Assembly: GCF_024701375.2 (NCBI RefSeq)
Contig: NZ_CP113910.1
Location: 5,766,001-5,830,000, forward strand
Direction: 5' to 3'
Source of the DNA: Streptomyces sp. KMM 9044
Lineage (GTDB): Bacteria; Actinomycetota; Actinomycetes; Streptomycetales; Streptomycetaceae
DNA length: 64,000 nucleotides
The position numbers and the translations under genes were made by a program. The notes below the pieces were generated by a model. That model saw nothing but the letters and a program-made list of their open reading frames with translations, searched no databases and was not told where the DNA came from. This document shows positions 48,649-57,768 of the stretch, one piece after another (position 1 is the first letter of the stretch; each line of letters begins with the position of its first letter).

Positions 48649-49400
48649 ATGCCGACCGACGCCCTGCTCGACCGCTTCCTCAGCGGCCTCGCACCGCGCA
48701 CCCCCGTCGCACTCTGGGCCCACGGCTCGCTGGCCGGCGGCGACTACCAGGAGGGCCGCAGCGATCTGGATCTGATCACCGTCCTGGACCACCCGGTCAC
48801 GGCGCGGACGGTGTGGCGGGTGGCGCTGCTGCACGCCCGCCTGCGGGCGAGCCGCTCGCCGACCGGCTGCACCGCACCTACCTGACGCCGGACACGGCGG
48901 GAGACACCGAGCGGCGCCACCTGACCTGGGCGCACGAGCAGCTTTTCCGTCGAACGGTCACCCCGGTCACCCGGACCGAGCTGCACCGCTTCGGGCGGGT
49001 CCTGCACGGCGTGCCGCCCGCGGGCGCGCTGCCGCCGGTGCCGGACGGCGAACTCGCCGCGTTCGTGGTGCGCGACCAGCGCGACTTCTGGCGCCGGGAG
49101 GTGGACCGGGCCGCGAACTGGACGCAGGACGTATGGGTCGACCTGGGCCTGCTGACCTTCGCCCGTGCCACGGTCACCCTGCGCGAGGGCCGTCTGATCT
49201 CCAAGCGGGAGGCACCGGAGGCGCTGCCCGGCCCCGGTGCCCCCGGCGAAGTCGTCGCGGACGTCCGAAGGAGGCGCTACGGCGATCCCGCGCCGGCCGA
49301 TCCCGCCCCCACCAACGGAAAATGGGTCCAGCGCAGGGCCGGGCTGACCCGGGACTACCCGGGGCCGGCGATCGACTCGCTCGGGGCGCGGGACGACTGA
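48649..49400 (+). pseudogene. MNT-type nucleotidyltransferase, frameshifted
   Basis: The first part (48649 to about 48848) gives MPTDALLDRFLSGLAPRTPVALWAHGSLAGGDYQEGRSDLDLITVLDHP, a correct nucleotidyltransferase core with GS and DLD metal ligands. The frame then ends at 48885. The second part, in another frame, continues EPLADRLHRTYLTPDTAG...DQRDFWRREVDRAANWTQDVWVDLGLLTFARATVTL to a stop at 49400. One missing G in CTGCGGGCGAGC (48844-48855) accounts for it. The short GGG run allows a sequencing error as well as a true mutation. Its end overlaps the end of ctaA (opposite strand) by 46 bp. Confidence 0.78.
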
Positions 49401-50377
49401 GCGGGCGGCACCGGCACCTCGGCCACCGGCGCATCCGGCCGCTCGCGCAGCGACAGCAGGACCCGCACCACCCAGATCCACATCACGCAGGAGCCGAACA
49501 TGTGGGCGCCGACCAGGACCTCGGGGAGGTCCGTGAAGTACTGGACGTATCCGATCACGCCCTGCGCGAGGATGATCAGGAACAGCTCGCGGCTGCGGTG
49601 CAGCGGGCCCGCGGGGGCGTCCACCGCCTTGAGGACGAACCACAGGGCGAACGTCAGCGTCGCCACGATCCACGCCAGCACGGCGTGCAGCTTGCTGACC
49701 GTCTCCCAGTCCAGCGGCATCCGCTCGACCTCGCTGGAGTCCCCCGCGTGCGGCCCCGCGCCGGTCACCACCGTGCCGACCGCGATCAGCAGCACGGAGA
49801 CCGCCACCAGGAACCACACCAGCTGCCGCACCGGCTTGCCGACCAGAGGCCGGGGCTCCCCGTCGCCCTCGCCGACGCGGTGCCACATCAGGGTGGCCAC
49901 CGCGATCAGCGCCGAGGAGAGCAGGAAATGTGCCGCGACCGTGTACGGATTGAGGCCGACCAGGACCACGATGCCGCCGAGGACCGCGTTGCCCATCACG
50001 ATCCAGAACTGCGCCCAGCCCAGCCGGGTCAGGCCGCGCCGGTAGGGCTTCTGGGAGCGCGCGGCGACGATCGCCCAGCCGACGGCGGCGCAGAGCACGT
50101 ACGTCAGCAGCCGGTTGCCGAACTCGATCAGACCGTGGACACCCATCTCGCGCGTGGAGGCGATGGAGTCCTCGGTGCACTTGGGCCAGGTCGGGCAGCC
50201 CAGGCCGGAACCGGTCAGCCGCACGGCGCCGCCGGTGACCACGATGACCACCGACATGACGAGCGCGGCGAGGGCCGCCCGCCGGACCGTCCGGGGGTCC
50301 GGGGTCCAGCGTGCGGCGATGAGGGCGAGGGGGTTGCGCCGGGCCGCCTGGGCGTCGGCGCGGGTCAGATTTGGCAC
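49355..50377 (-). CDS. ctaA: haem A synthase (COX15/CtaA)
   Basis: A 340-residue eight-helix membrane enzyme oxidising haem O to haem A for cytochrome c oxidase. VVTGGAVRLTGSGLGCPTWPKC opens helix 1 with the paired extracellular Cys; haem-ligand histidines are in GLIEFGNRLLTYV (preceded by H), AAHFLLS, SKLHAVLAW and GAHMFGSCV. The last ~25 residues are a Pro/Ala/Ser tail. It is not in an operon with ctaB. Confidence 0.95.
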   Translation of the reverse strand: MPNLTRADAQAARRNPLALIAARWTPDPRTVRRAALAALVMSVVIVVTGGAVRLTGSGLGCPTWPKCTEDSIASTREMGVHGLIEFGNRLLTYVLCAAVGWAIVAARSQKPYRRGLTRLGWAQFWIVMGNAVLGGIVVLVGLNPYTVAAHFLLSSALIAVATLMWHRVGEGDGEPRPLVGKPVRQLVWFLVAVSVLLIAVGTVVTGAGPHAGDSSEVERMPLDWETVSKLHAVLAWIVATLTFALWFVLKAVDAPAGPLHRSRELFLIILAQGVIGYVQYFTDLPEVLVGAHMFGSCVMWIWVVRVLLSLRERPDAPVAEVPVPPAQSSRAPSESIAGPG

Positions 50378-50446
50378 GCGACCATCGTAGGGCGCCGCTT
50401 GTGCACGCTTTCACGAGGGTCCCGGTCGGCGGTCCCGCCGGCCCGC

Positions 50447-51217
50447 TCACTCCCAGCGGAAGAAGCGGCCCGCCGCCGCCAGCCCCGCGACCGCCCACAC
50501 GGTGAGGATCGCGACCTGGCCCCACGGCAGCCCCGCCCCGTCCTGGAGCACGTCCCGCAGGCCCTGTGACAGCGCCGATACGGGCAGCAGCCCGAGGACG
50601 TCCTGCGCGGTGTCCGGGAAGTTGTCCAGCGGCACGACGACCCCGCCGCCGACGAGCAGCAGCAGGAACACCAGGTTGGCGGCGGCGAGCGTCGCCTCGG
50701 CCTTCAGGGTGCCCGCCATCAGCAGGCCGAGCCCCGAGAAGGCGGCCGTGCCCAGCACCAGCAGCACCAGCACCGCGAACGGGCCGCCCCGCGGCGACCA
50801 GCCCAGCGCGAACGCGATCCCCGTCAGCAGGACGATCTGGAGCACCTCGGTGACCAGCACCGACAGCGTCTTCGCGGTCATCAGCGCCCAGCGCGGCAAC
50901 GGCGAGGACGCCAGCCGCTTCAGCACCCCGTACCGGCGCTCGAAACCGGTGGCGATGGCCTGCCCGGTGAACGCCGTCGACATCACCGCCAGCGCGAGGA
51001 CGCCGGGGGCGAGGAAGTCCACGGCCTCGCCTGCGCCGGTGTCCACGATGTCCACCGTGCTGAACAGCACCAGCAGCAGCGTGGGGATGACCACGGTGAG
51101 CAGCAGCTGCTCGCCGTTGCGCAGCAGCATCTTCGTCTCGAGCGCCGCCTGCGCCGCGATCATGCGGGAGAGCGGCGCCGCGCCCGGCTTCGGTGAGTAG
51201 GTGCCGGTGGCCGTCAC
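50447..51217 (-). CDS. ABC-2 type transporter permease
   Basis: A 256-residue membrane protein with six helices of the ABC-2 (DrrB-like) type. The conserved block ALAVMSTAFTGQAIATGFERRYGVLKRLASSPLPRWALMTAKTL, the ABC-2 signature region, is clear; VPLDNFPDTAQDVLGLLPVSALSQGLRDVL sits in the last periplasmic loop. Its start overlaps the stop of the ATPase gene by four bases, so the two make an exporter. Substrate unknown. Confidence 0.92.
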   Translation of the reverse strand: MTATGTYSPKPGAAPLSRMIAAQAALETKMLLRNGEQLLLTVVIPTLLLVLFSTVDIVDTGAGEAVDFLAPGVLALAVMSTAFTGQAIATGFERRYGVLKRLASSPLPRWALMTAKTLSVLVTEVLQIVLLTGIAFALGWSPRGGPFAVLVLLVLGTAAFSGLGLLMAGTLKAEATLAAANLVFLLLLVGGGVVVPLDNFPDTAQDVLGLLPVSALSQGLRDVLQDGAGLPWGQVAILTVWAVAGLAAAGRFFRWE

Positions 51218-52137
51218 GAGCGCAGCTCCTTGCCGGTGAGCTCAAGAAAAACGTCTTCGAGGGTGTGCCGCTCCACCGAGATCCGGTCCGGCAGCACGCC
51301 GTGCTGCGCGCACCAGGACGTGACGGTGGCGAGCAGTTGCGGGTCCACCTCGCCGACCACCCGGTACGAGCCCGGGGTCACCTCGTCGGCCTGGGAGCCG
51401 GACGGCAGCGCCTTGAGCAGGGAGACCGCGTCCAGCCCCGGCCGGCCCGAGAAGCGCAGGGTGTTCTTGGCACCGCCCCGGCACAGCTCCTCGGGGCTGC
51501 CCTGGGCCACCACCCGGCCGGCGTCGATGATCGCGACGTCGTCGGCGAGCTGCTCGGCCTCGTCCATGTGGTGCGTGGTGAGGATGACGGAGACCCCGTC
51601 GGCGCGCAGATCCCGTACGAGGTCCCAGGTGGCGCGGCGGGCCTGCGGGTCGAGTCCGGCGGTCGGCTCGTCCAGGAAGACCAGCTCCGGGCGTCCGACC
51701 ACGGCCATCGCCAGTGCGAGCCGCTGCTGCTGGCCGCCGGAGAGCCGCCGGTACGTCGTACGGCCGCAGGAACCGAGGCCGAGGCGCTCGATCAGCGCGT
51801 CCACGTCCAGGGGATGCGCGTGCAGTTTCGCCATGTGCCGGAGCATCTCGTCGGCCCGCGCGCCCGAGTAGACGCCGCCGGACTGGAGCATCACGCCGAG
51901 GCGGGGCCTGAGCGCGGCCGACTGCCGCACCGGGTCCAGGCCCAGGACGCGCACGGTGCCGGAGTCGGGGCGCCGGTATCCCTCGCAGGTCTCCACCGTG
52001 GTCGTCTTGCCCGCCCCGTTGGGGCCGAGCACGGCCGTCACGCCCTGCCGTGCCACCAGGTCGAGGCCGTCCACCGCGGTCTTCGTGCCGTACCGCTTCA
52101 CCAGGGCCTGTACCTGGACCACGGGCTCGCTTCGCAT
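51214..52137 (-). CDS. ABC transporter ATP-binding protein
   Basis: A 307-residue ATPase of the DrrA/CcmA type. Walker A GPNGAGKTT near residues 38-46, Q-loop LQSGGVYSG, signature LSGGQQQRLALA, Walker B LVFLDEPTAGLDP, H-loop TTHHMDEAEQL. The C-terminal ~80 residues are the usual DrrA-type extension. Coupled to the permease. The pair sits between ctaA and the suf operon. Confidence 0.95.
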   Translation of the reverse strand: MRSEPVVQVQALVKRYGTKTAVDGLDLVARQGVTAVLGPNGAGKTTTVETCEGYRRPDSGTVRVLGLDPVRQSAALRPRLGVMLQSGGVYSGARADEMLRHMAKLHAHPLDVDALIERLGLGSCGRTTYRRLSGGQQQRLALAMAVVGRPELVFLDEPTAGLDPQARRATWDLVRDLRADGVSVILTTHHMDEAEQLADDVAIIDAGRVVAQGSPEELCRGGAKNTLRFSGRPGLDAVSLLKALPSGSQADEVTPGSYRVVGEVDPQLLATVTSWCAQHGVLPDRISVERHTLEDVFLELTGKELRS

Positions 52138-52140
52138 GGT

Positions 52141-52978
52141 TCACGAGTCTAGGTACGGGCCGGGGGCCTCGGACCGGCGGGTTCGGGAACTCCTCCGTAC
52201 GAGGGCGGCGCAGTTCCAGCCACCGCCGCGCGTACGCCACCGCGTCCGGCAGTGGGAACAGCCGGACCTCGGCGGCCCTGACCGTGCCCCGGAGGACGGG
52301 ACGGCCGGCGGGACGGTCCCGCTCGAAGTCGTGGCCCCGTTCGTCGAAGCGCCCGGAGGTGACCGACACCTCGGGCCGTGTCTCCCGGCCCACCGCCCCG
52401 AGCGGGGACGATATCCGGTACTCCGCGAGGTGGAAGCAGGCGCAGGTGTCGTACCCGGTGCCCGGCAGCACCCGGGCGTCCAGCCGCTCCAGCGCCGCCA
52501 GCGGGCTGAGCTCACCCAGCCGGCAGTCCTGCGCGTGCACCGCGACGATCTGTGCCGCGTGTCTGCCGAGCGCGGCGAACGAGATCTGCGGATGGGCGCT
52601 GCGCGGGGCGCTCGGCCAGGTCCGGACCGTCTCCGGGACGACGCCGACGCCGACGCCGCGGGTGGGGGTGGTCGCCGGGCCGTAGCCGGGCATGGTGGCG
52701 AGGAGGGTCTCCCACCAGGCCTCCGGCACCGGCGGATCGCTCCACAGCGCCGGGTCGGAGAGGCCGCCGGACTGGGCGGGGACGACCAGCGTGCCGTCCG
52801 GGCCCAGCGCGTCGAACAGAGCGCCGACGACCGCGACCGGACCGCCGTTGACCCAGCTCAGGGAGCTGAGCGAGGAGTGCACGAGGAGGGTCTCGTCGCG
52901 CCGCACACCGAGATCCGCGAGTCCGGCGGCGAGGGTGTCCCGGGTCACAAGAGGGCCGGTCGGAAGGGGTGCGGGCAT
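52141..52978 (-). CDS. aminoglycoside N(3)-acetyltransferase-like protein, abnormal 3' end
   Basis: About 265 residues match the AAC(3)/YokD family: LLVHSSLSSLSWVNGG near residues 32-47, the acetyl-CoA-binding TLVVPAQSG, ARSAHPQISFAALG with the catalytic-type His, and GTGYDTCACFHLAEYR. The frame does not stop where the family ends (near VAYARRWLELRRPR); it runs on through the downstream ABC gene to 51242. A one-base shift would end it at 52141, which is used as the right boundary here. It may be an intact domain with a lost stop, or a sequencing error. Whether it acts on drugs is unknown. Confidence 0.75.
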
Positions 52979-53150
52979 GCTCGGGAGTGCCCTGGAAGGC
53001 CCCTCGGAACGCCGTCGATTTCCTCGACTACCTGATCGACCGGAGATCGTTTCCGCAGGTCAGCTTAGGTTTGCCTAAGTGATGCAGCGCACCCCGGGGT
53101 GGATCATGCGCGGCTTGCCCGGTCCGGATGAATTACGCAACAATGGCGTT

Positions 53151-53993
53151 GTGAAAAACGTCGGTGAGGCTCCGCAGGAGGAACTCGCGACCGGTGAGCG
53201 GTCCACCCGCAACCGGGTCGCGAGGTCCGTCCTGGACCACGGCCCCTCGACCGTCTCCGAACTCGCCCAGCGGCTCGGACTGACCCAGGCGGCCGTCCGC
53301 CGGCACCTCGACACCCTGGCGGGTGACGGAATCGTGGAGGCGCGCGAGCGCAGGGTGTACGGCGCACGTACACGCGGACGCCCCGCCAAGGTCTTCGCCC
53401 TCACCGACTGCGGACGGGACGCCTTCGACCAGTCGTACGACAAACTGGCCGTGGACGCCCTGCACTGGATCGGCGAGCAGGAGGGCGGCGACGAGGCGAT
53501 CACCGCGTTCGCCCGCGCCCGGATCGCCGCCCAGGCCGGCGCGTACCGCACGGCGGTGGAGACGGCCGCCCCGGAGGAGCGGGCCCAGGCCTTGGCCAGG
53601 GCGCTCACCGCGGACGGGTACTCTGCCACCGCGCGCAGCGCACCCCACCCGCAGCAGGGCGAGCAGCTGTGCCAGCATCACTGTCCGGTCGCCCACGCCG
53701 CCGAGCGGTTTCCGCAACTCTGCGAGGCGGAGACGGAATTCTTCGCCGAGCTGCTCGGCACGCATGTCCAGCGGCTCGCCACCATCGCCCACGGCGACGG
53801 CGTCTGCACCACCTTCATCCCGAAGTCCTCGACGGCCTCGACCGGCCAGGCGGGCACGGAGGCCCCCCAGGCCCCACCACCCCCGAAGCCGGGGAGGCCC
53901 CCGGGAGCCTCCGGGACGAAGACCAAGAAGAACTCGCTCCACATCCACAACGAATCCGCATCCGCAAGCACGGCCGGGAGGAACCCCGCATGA
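53151..53993 (+). CDS. sufR: SufR-type iron-sulfur repressor of the suf operon
   Basis: A 280-residue regulator. Winged helix near residues 15-75 ([59 protein letters not shown]). The cluster-binding cysteines are C174, C178 and C191 in [18 protein letters not shown]. The last ~60 residues are a Pro/Ser/Lys-rich tail. In known actinobacteria the [2Fe-2S] or [4Fe-4S] form represses suf. GTG 53151 lacks a ribosome-binding site; AACAAT a few bases upstream could be a -10, suggesting a leaderless mRNA. Stop overlaps the sufB ATG. Confidence 0.93.
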   Translation: MKNVGEAPQEELATGERSTRNRVARSVLDHGPSTVSELAQRLGLTQAAVRRHLDTLAGDGIVEARERRVYGARTRGRPAKVFALTDCGRDAFDQSYDKLAVDALHWIGEQEGGDEAITAFARARIAAQAGAYRTAVETAAPEERAQALARALTADGYSATARSAPHPQQGEQLCQHHCPVAHAAERFPQLCEAETEFFAELLGTHVQRLATIAHGDGVCTTFIPKSSTASTGQAGTEAPQAPPPPKPGRPPGASGTKTKKNSLHIHNESASASTAGRNPA

Positions 53994-55411
53994 CTCTCCC
54001 CACGGAGACTGCCCACCCCGAACTCGAGGGCCTGGGTACGTACGAATTCGGCTGGGCCGACTCCGACACGGCAGGCGCCGCGGCCAAGCGCGGTCTGAGC
54101 GAGGACGTCGTCCGTGACATCTCCGCGAAGAAGAACGAGCCGGAGTGGATGCTGAAGCTGCGGCTCAAGGGCCTGCGCCTGTTCGACAAGAAGCCCATGC
54201 CCAACTGGGGCTCGGACCTGTCGGGCATCGACTTCGACAACATCAAGTACTTCGTGCGCTCCACCGAGAAGCAGGCCGCCTCCTGGGAGGACCTGCCCGA
54301 GGACATCAAGAACACCTACGACCGGCTCGGCATCCCCGAGGCGGAGAAGCAGCGCCTGGTCGCCGGTGTCGCCGCGCAGTACGAGTCCGAGGTCGTCTAC
54401 CACCAGATCCGCGAGGACCTGGAGGAGCAGGGCGTCATCTTCCTCGACACGGACACCGCGCTGAAGGAGCACCCGGAGCTCTTCCAGGAGTACTTCGGCA
54501 CCGTCATCCCCGTCGGCGACAACAAGTTCGCGTCGCTGAACTCGGCCGTGTGGTCCGGCGGCTCGTTCATCTACGTCCCCAAGGGCGTCCACGTGGACAT
54601 CCCGCTCCAGGCCTACTTCCGGATCAACACCGAGAACATGGGCCAGTTCGAGCGGACACTGATCATCGTCGACGAGGACGCCTACGTCCACTACGTCGAG
54701 GGCTGCACCGCCCCGATCTACACCTCGGACTCGCTGCACAGCGCCGTCGTCGAGATCATCGTCAAGAAGGGCGGCCGCTGCCGCTACACGACCATCCAGA
54801 ACTGGTCGAACAACGTCTACAACCTGGTCACCAAGCGCGCCGTGGCCTACGAGGGCGCGACCATGGAGTGGGTCGACGGCAACATCGGCTCCAAGGTGAC
54901 GATGAAGTACCCGGCCGTCTACCTCATGGGCGAGCACGCCAAGGGCGAGACCCTGTCCATCGCCTTCGCCGGCGAGGGCCAGCACCAGGACGCCGGCGCC
55001 AAGATGGTCCACATGGCCCCGAACACCTCGTCGAACATCGTCTCCAAGTCGGTGGCGCGCGGCGGCGGCCGCACCTCCTACCGCGGTCTGATCGAGATCG
55101 GTGAGGGCGCCTCCGGCGCCAAGTCCAACGTGCTGTGCGACGCGCTGCTCGTGGACACCATCTCCCGCTCGGACACCTACCCCTACGTCGACGTCCGCGA
55201 GGACGACGTGTCCATGGGCCACGAGGCGACCGTCTCCAAGGTCTCCGACGACCAGCTCTTCTACCTGATGAGCCGCGGTCTGTCCGAGTTCGAGGCGATG
55301 GCGATGATCGTCCGCGGCTTCGTCGAGCCGATCGCCAAGGAACTGCCGATGGAGTACGCGCTGGAGCTCAACCGGCTGATCGAGCTGCAGATGGAAGGCG
55401 CGGTCGGCTGA
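53990..55411 (+). CDS. sufB: Fe-S cluster scaffold subunit SufB
   Basis: A 473-residue SufB, the scaffold of the SufBC2D complex. [83 protein letters not shown] (Cys of the transfer tunnel) and [32 protein letters not shown] with [19 protein letters not shown] are intact. It is first after the regulator and coupled to it by ATGA. Confidence 0.97.
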   Translation: MTLPTETAHPELEGLGTYEFGWADSDTAGAAAKRGLSEDVVRDISAKKNEPEWMLKLRLKGLRLFDKKPMPNWGSDLSGIDFDNIKYFVRSTEKQAASWEDLPEDIKNTYDRLGIPEAEKQRLVAGVAAQYESEVVYHQIREDLEEQGVIFLDTDTALKEHPELFQEYFGTVIPVGDNKFASLNSAVWSGGSFIYVPKGVHVDIPLQAYFRINTENMGQFERTLIIVDEDAYVHYVEGCTAPIYTSDSLHSAVVEIIVKKGGRCRYTTIQNWSNNVYNLVTKRAVAYEGATMEWVDGNIGSKVTMKYPAVYLMGEHAKGETLSIAFAGEGQHQDAGAKMVHMAPNTSSNIVSKSVARGGGRTSYRGLIEIGEGASGAKSNVLCDALLVDTISRSDTYPYVDVREDDVSMGHEATVSKVSDDQLFYLMSRGLSEFEAMAMIVRGFVEPIAKELPMEYALELNRLIELQMEGAVG

Positions 55412-55500
55412 CCCGCTGCGCCGCCCCCGTGGGCGGGCCGGCCCGGCCCGCCCCGTCGGACAGCACACGTCCCACTCAGAAAGAGAGCACTACGACAGCC

Positions 55501-56682
55501 ATGGCTGAGGCTCAGAATCCCCCGGTGGGCTCCACCACCGCCGGCTCGATCGCGGTGGCCGCCGAGTCGACCGTCGCCACCCGTATGAGCGCGCCCCCGT
55601 CCTTCGACGTGGCGTCCTTCCCGGTCCCGCACGGCCGCGAGGAGGAATGGCGGTTCACCCCGCTGGAGCGCTTGCGCGGCCTGCACGACGGCACCGCCGT
55701 CGCCACCGAGGGCGTCAAGGTCGCCGTCGAGGCGCCCGAGGGCGTCCGCGTCGAGGCCGTCGGCCGTGACGACGCGCGGCTCGGCCGGGCCGGCAAGCCG
55801 GTGGACCGCGTCACCGCCCAGGCGTACAGCGCCTTCGAGCAGGCCTCGGTCGTAACCGTACCGAAGGAGACCGTGCTCACCGAGCCGATCCGTATCGCGG
55901 TGCACGGCGACGGCGGCACCGCCTACGGTCACCAGGTGATCGAGCTCGGCGCCTTCGCCGAGGCGGTCGTCGTCATCGACCACACCGGTGACGCGGTGCT
56001 CGCCGCCAACGTCGAGTACGTCCTCGGCGACGGCGCCAGGCTCACCGTCGTCTCCGTCCAGGACTGGGACGACAAGGCCGTGCACGTCGCCCAGCACAAC
56101 GCCCTCGTCGGCCGCGACGCCTCCTTCAAGTCCGTCGTCGTCACCTTCGGCGGCGACCTGGTCCGGCTGCACCCACGGGTCGCCTACGCGGGCACCGGCG
56201 GCGAGGCCGAGCTGTTCGGTCTGTACTTCACCGACGCCGGCCAGCACCAGGAGCACCGCCTCCTGGTCGACCACAACGTCCCGCACTGCAAGTCCAACGT
56301 CGTCTACAAGGGCGCGCTGCAGGGCGAGGGCGCGCACGCCGTGTGGATCGGTGACGTGCTCATCGAGGCCAGGGCCGAGGGCACCGACACCTACGAGATG
56401 AACCGCAACCTCGTCCTCACCGACGGCGCCCGTGTCGACTCCGTGCCCAACCTGGAGATCGAGACCGGCGAGATCGTCGGTGCCGGCCACGCCTCGGCGA
56501 CCGGCCGCTTCGACGACGAGCAGCTCTTCTACCTGATGGCCCGTGGCATCGCCGAGCAGGACGCCCGTCGTCTGGTCGTCCGCGGCTTCTTCGCCGAACT
56601 CGTCCAGCAGATCGGCGTCCCGGACATCGAGGAGCGTCTGATCGCCAAGATCGAGGAGGAGCTGGAGGCGTCGGTCGCATGA
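55501..56682 (+). CDS. sufD: Fe-S cluster assembly protein SufD
   Basis: A 393-residue SufD, partner of SufB in the scaffold. EEEWRFTPLERLRGLHDG near residue 48, then the beta-helix core: HQEHRLLVDHNVPHCKSNVVYKGALQGEGAHAVWIGDVLIE with the cluster-site His, and EIVGAGHASATGRFDDEQLFYLMARGIAEQDARRLVVRGFF. Starts at ATG 55501 after an AGAAAGAGAG-type site. Coupled to the ferredoxin gene by ATGA. Confidence 0.96.
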   Translation: MAEAQNPPVGSTTAGSIAVAAESTVATRMSAPPSFDVASFPVPHGREEEWRFTPLERLRGLHDGTAVATEGVKVAVEAPEGVRVEAVGRDDARLGRAGKPVDRVTAQAYSAFEQASVVTVPKETVLTEPIRIAVHGDGGTAYGHQVIELGAFAEAVVVIDHTGDAVLAANVEYVLGDGARLTVVSVQDWDDKAVHVAQHNALVGRDASFKSVVVTFGGDLVRLHPRVAYAGTGGEAELFGLYFTDAGQHQEHRLLVDHNVPHCKSNVVYKGALQGEGAHAVWIGDVLIEARAEGTDTYEMNRNLVLTDGARVDSVPNLEIETGEIVGAGHASATGRFDDEQLFYLMARGIAEQDARRLVVRGFFAELVQQIGVPDIEERLIAKIEEELEASVA

Positions 56683-56996
56683 CCTTCCAACGCGCCTGCG
56701 GGCTGAGCGAGCTGGAGGAGGACACCCCGAAGCGGGTGGAACTCGACGGCACGCCGGTCTCCCTCGTGCACACCGGGGGCGAGGTGTTCGCGATCAACGA
56801 CATCTGCTCGCACGCGAACGTCTCGCTCTCGGAGGGCGAGGTCGACGACTGCCACATCGAGTGCTGGCTGCACGGCTCGCGCTTCGACCTCCGCTCGGGC
56901 AAGCCCGACAGTCTTCCGGCCACGCGCCCCGTCCCCGTATACCCCGTAAAGACCGAAGGGGACGACGTGCTCGTCTCCCTCACCCAGGAGTCCTGA
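56679..56996 (+). CDS. Rieske-type [2Fe-2S] ferredoxin of the suf operon
   Basis: A 105-residue non-haem Rieske ferredoxin like those of dioxygenases. The ligands are CSHANVSLSEGEV (C-x-H) and CWLHGSRFD (C-x-x-H). It sits between sufD and sufC with overlap on the left and a 7-bp gap to sufC. This insertion is typical of actinobacterial suf operons. It may supply electrons for cluster assembly; the donor is unknown. Confidence 0.93.
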   Translation: MTFQRACGLSELEEDTPKRVELDGTPVSLVHTGGEVFAINDICSHANVSLSEGEVDDCHIECWLHGSRFDLRSGKPDSLPATRPVPVYPVKTEGDDVLVSLTQES

Positions 56997-57003
56997 GGCA
57001 CCC

Positions 57004-57768
57004 ATGGCAACGCTTGAAATCCGAGACCTGCACGTCACCGTCGAGGCCGACAACGCCACGAAGGAAATCCTCAAGGGCGTCGACCTCACCGTGAAGCAGG
57101 GCGAGACGCACGCCATCATGGGCCCCAACGGCTCCGGCAAGTCGACCCTCGCCTACGCCCTGGCCGGTCACCCCAAGTACACCGTCTCCGGCGGCAGCGT
57201 CACCCTCGACGGCGAGGACGTCCTGGAGATGTCCGTCGACGAGCGCGCCCGCGCCGGTCTGTTCCTCGCCATGCAGTACCCGGTCGAGGTCCCCGGCGTC
57301 TCCGTCTCCAACTTCCTGCGCACCTCCGCCACCGCCATCCGCGGCGAGGCCCCCAAGCTGCGCACCTGGGTGAAGGAGGTCAAGGAGACCATGGAGCGCC
57401 TCCACATGGACCCCGCCTTCGCCGAGCGCAACGTCAACGAGGGCTTCTCCGGCGGTGAGAAGAAGCGCCACGAGATCCTCCAGCTGGAGCTCCTCAAGCC
57501 GCAGATCGCGATCCTCGACGAGACCGACTCAGGCCTGGACGTCGACGCGCTGCGCATCGTCTCCGAGGGCGTCAACCGCGTCCGCGAGTCCGGCGAGGTC
57601 GGCACCCTGCTGATCACGCACTACACGCGCATCCTGCGCTACATCAAGCCTGATCACGTCCACGTGTTCGCCGACGGGCGGATCGCCGAGTCCGGCGGCG
57701 CCGAGCTCGCCGACAAGCTCGAGAACGAGGGCTACGAGGCCTACGCGAAGGGTGGCGCATCCGAGTGA
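57004..57768 (+). CDS. sufC: Fe-S cluster assembly ATPase SufC
   Basis: A 254-residue ABC-type ATPase of the SufBCD scaffold. Walker A GPNGSGKST near residue 40-48, Q-loop LAMQYPVEVPGVSVSNFLR, signature NEGFSGGEKKRHEILQ, Walker B IAILDETDSGLDVDAL, then THYTRILRYIKPDHVHVFADGRI. Its stop overlaps the sufS GTG. Confidence 0.97.
   Translation: MATLEIRDLHVTVEADNATKEILKGVDLTVKQGETHAIMGPNGSGKSTLAYALAGHPKYTVSGGSVTLDGEDVLEMSVDERARAGLFLAMQYPVEVPGVSVSNFLRTSATAIRGEAPKLRTWVKEVKETMERLHMDPAFAERNVNEGFSGGEKKRHEILQLELLKPQIAILDETDSGLDVDALRIVSEGVNRVRESGEVGTLLITHYTRILRYIKPDHVHVFADGRIAESGGAELADKLENEGYEAYAKGGASE

Noticed and set aside
51242..52140. C-terminal extension of the AAC(3) frame as a real domain
   Set aside because: It is an alternative frame of the intact ABC ATPase gene, with no similarity of its own.
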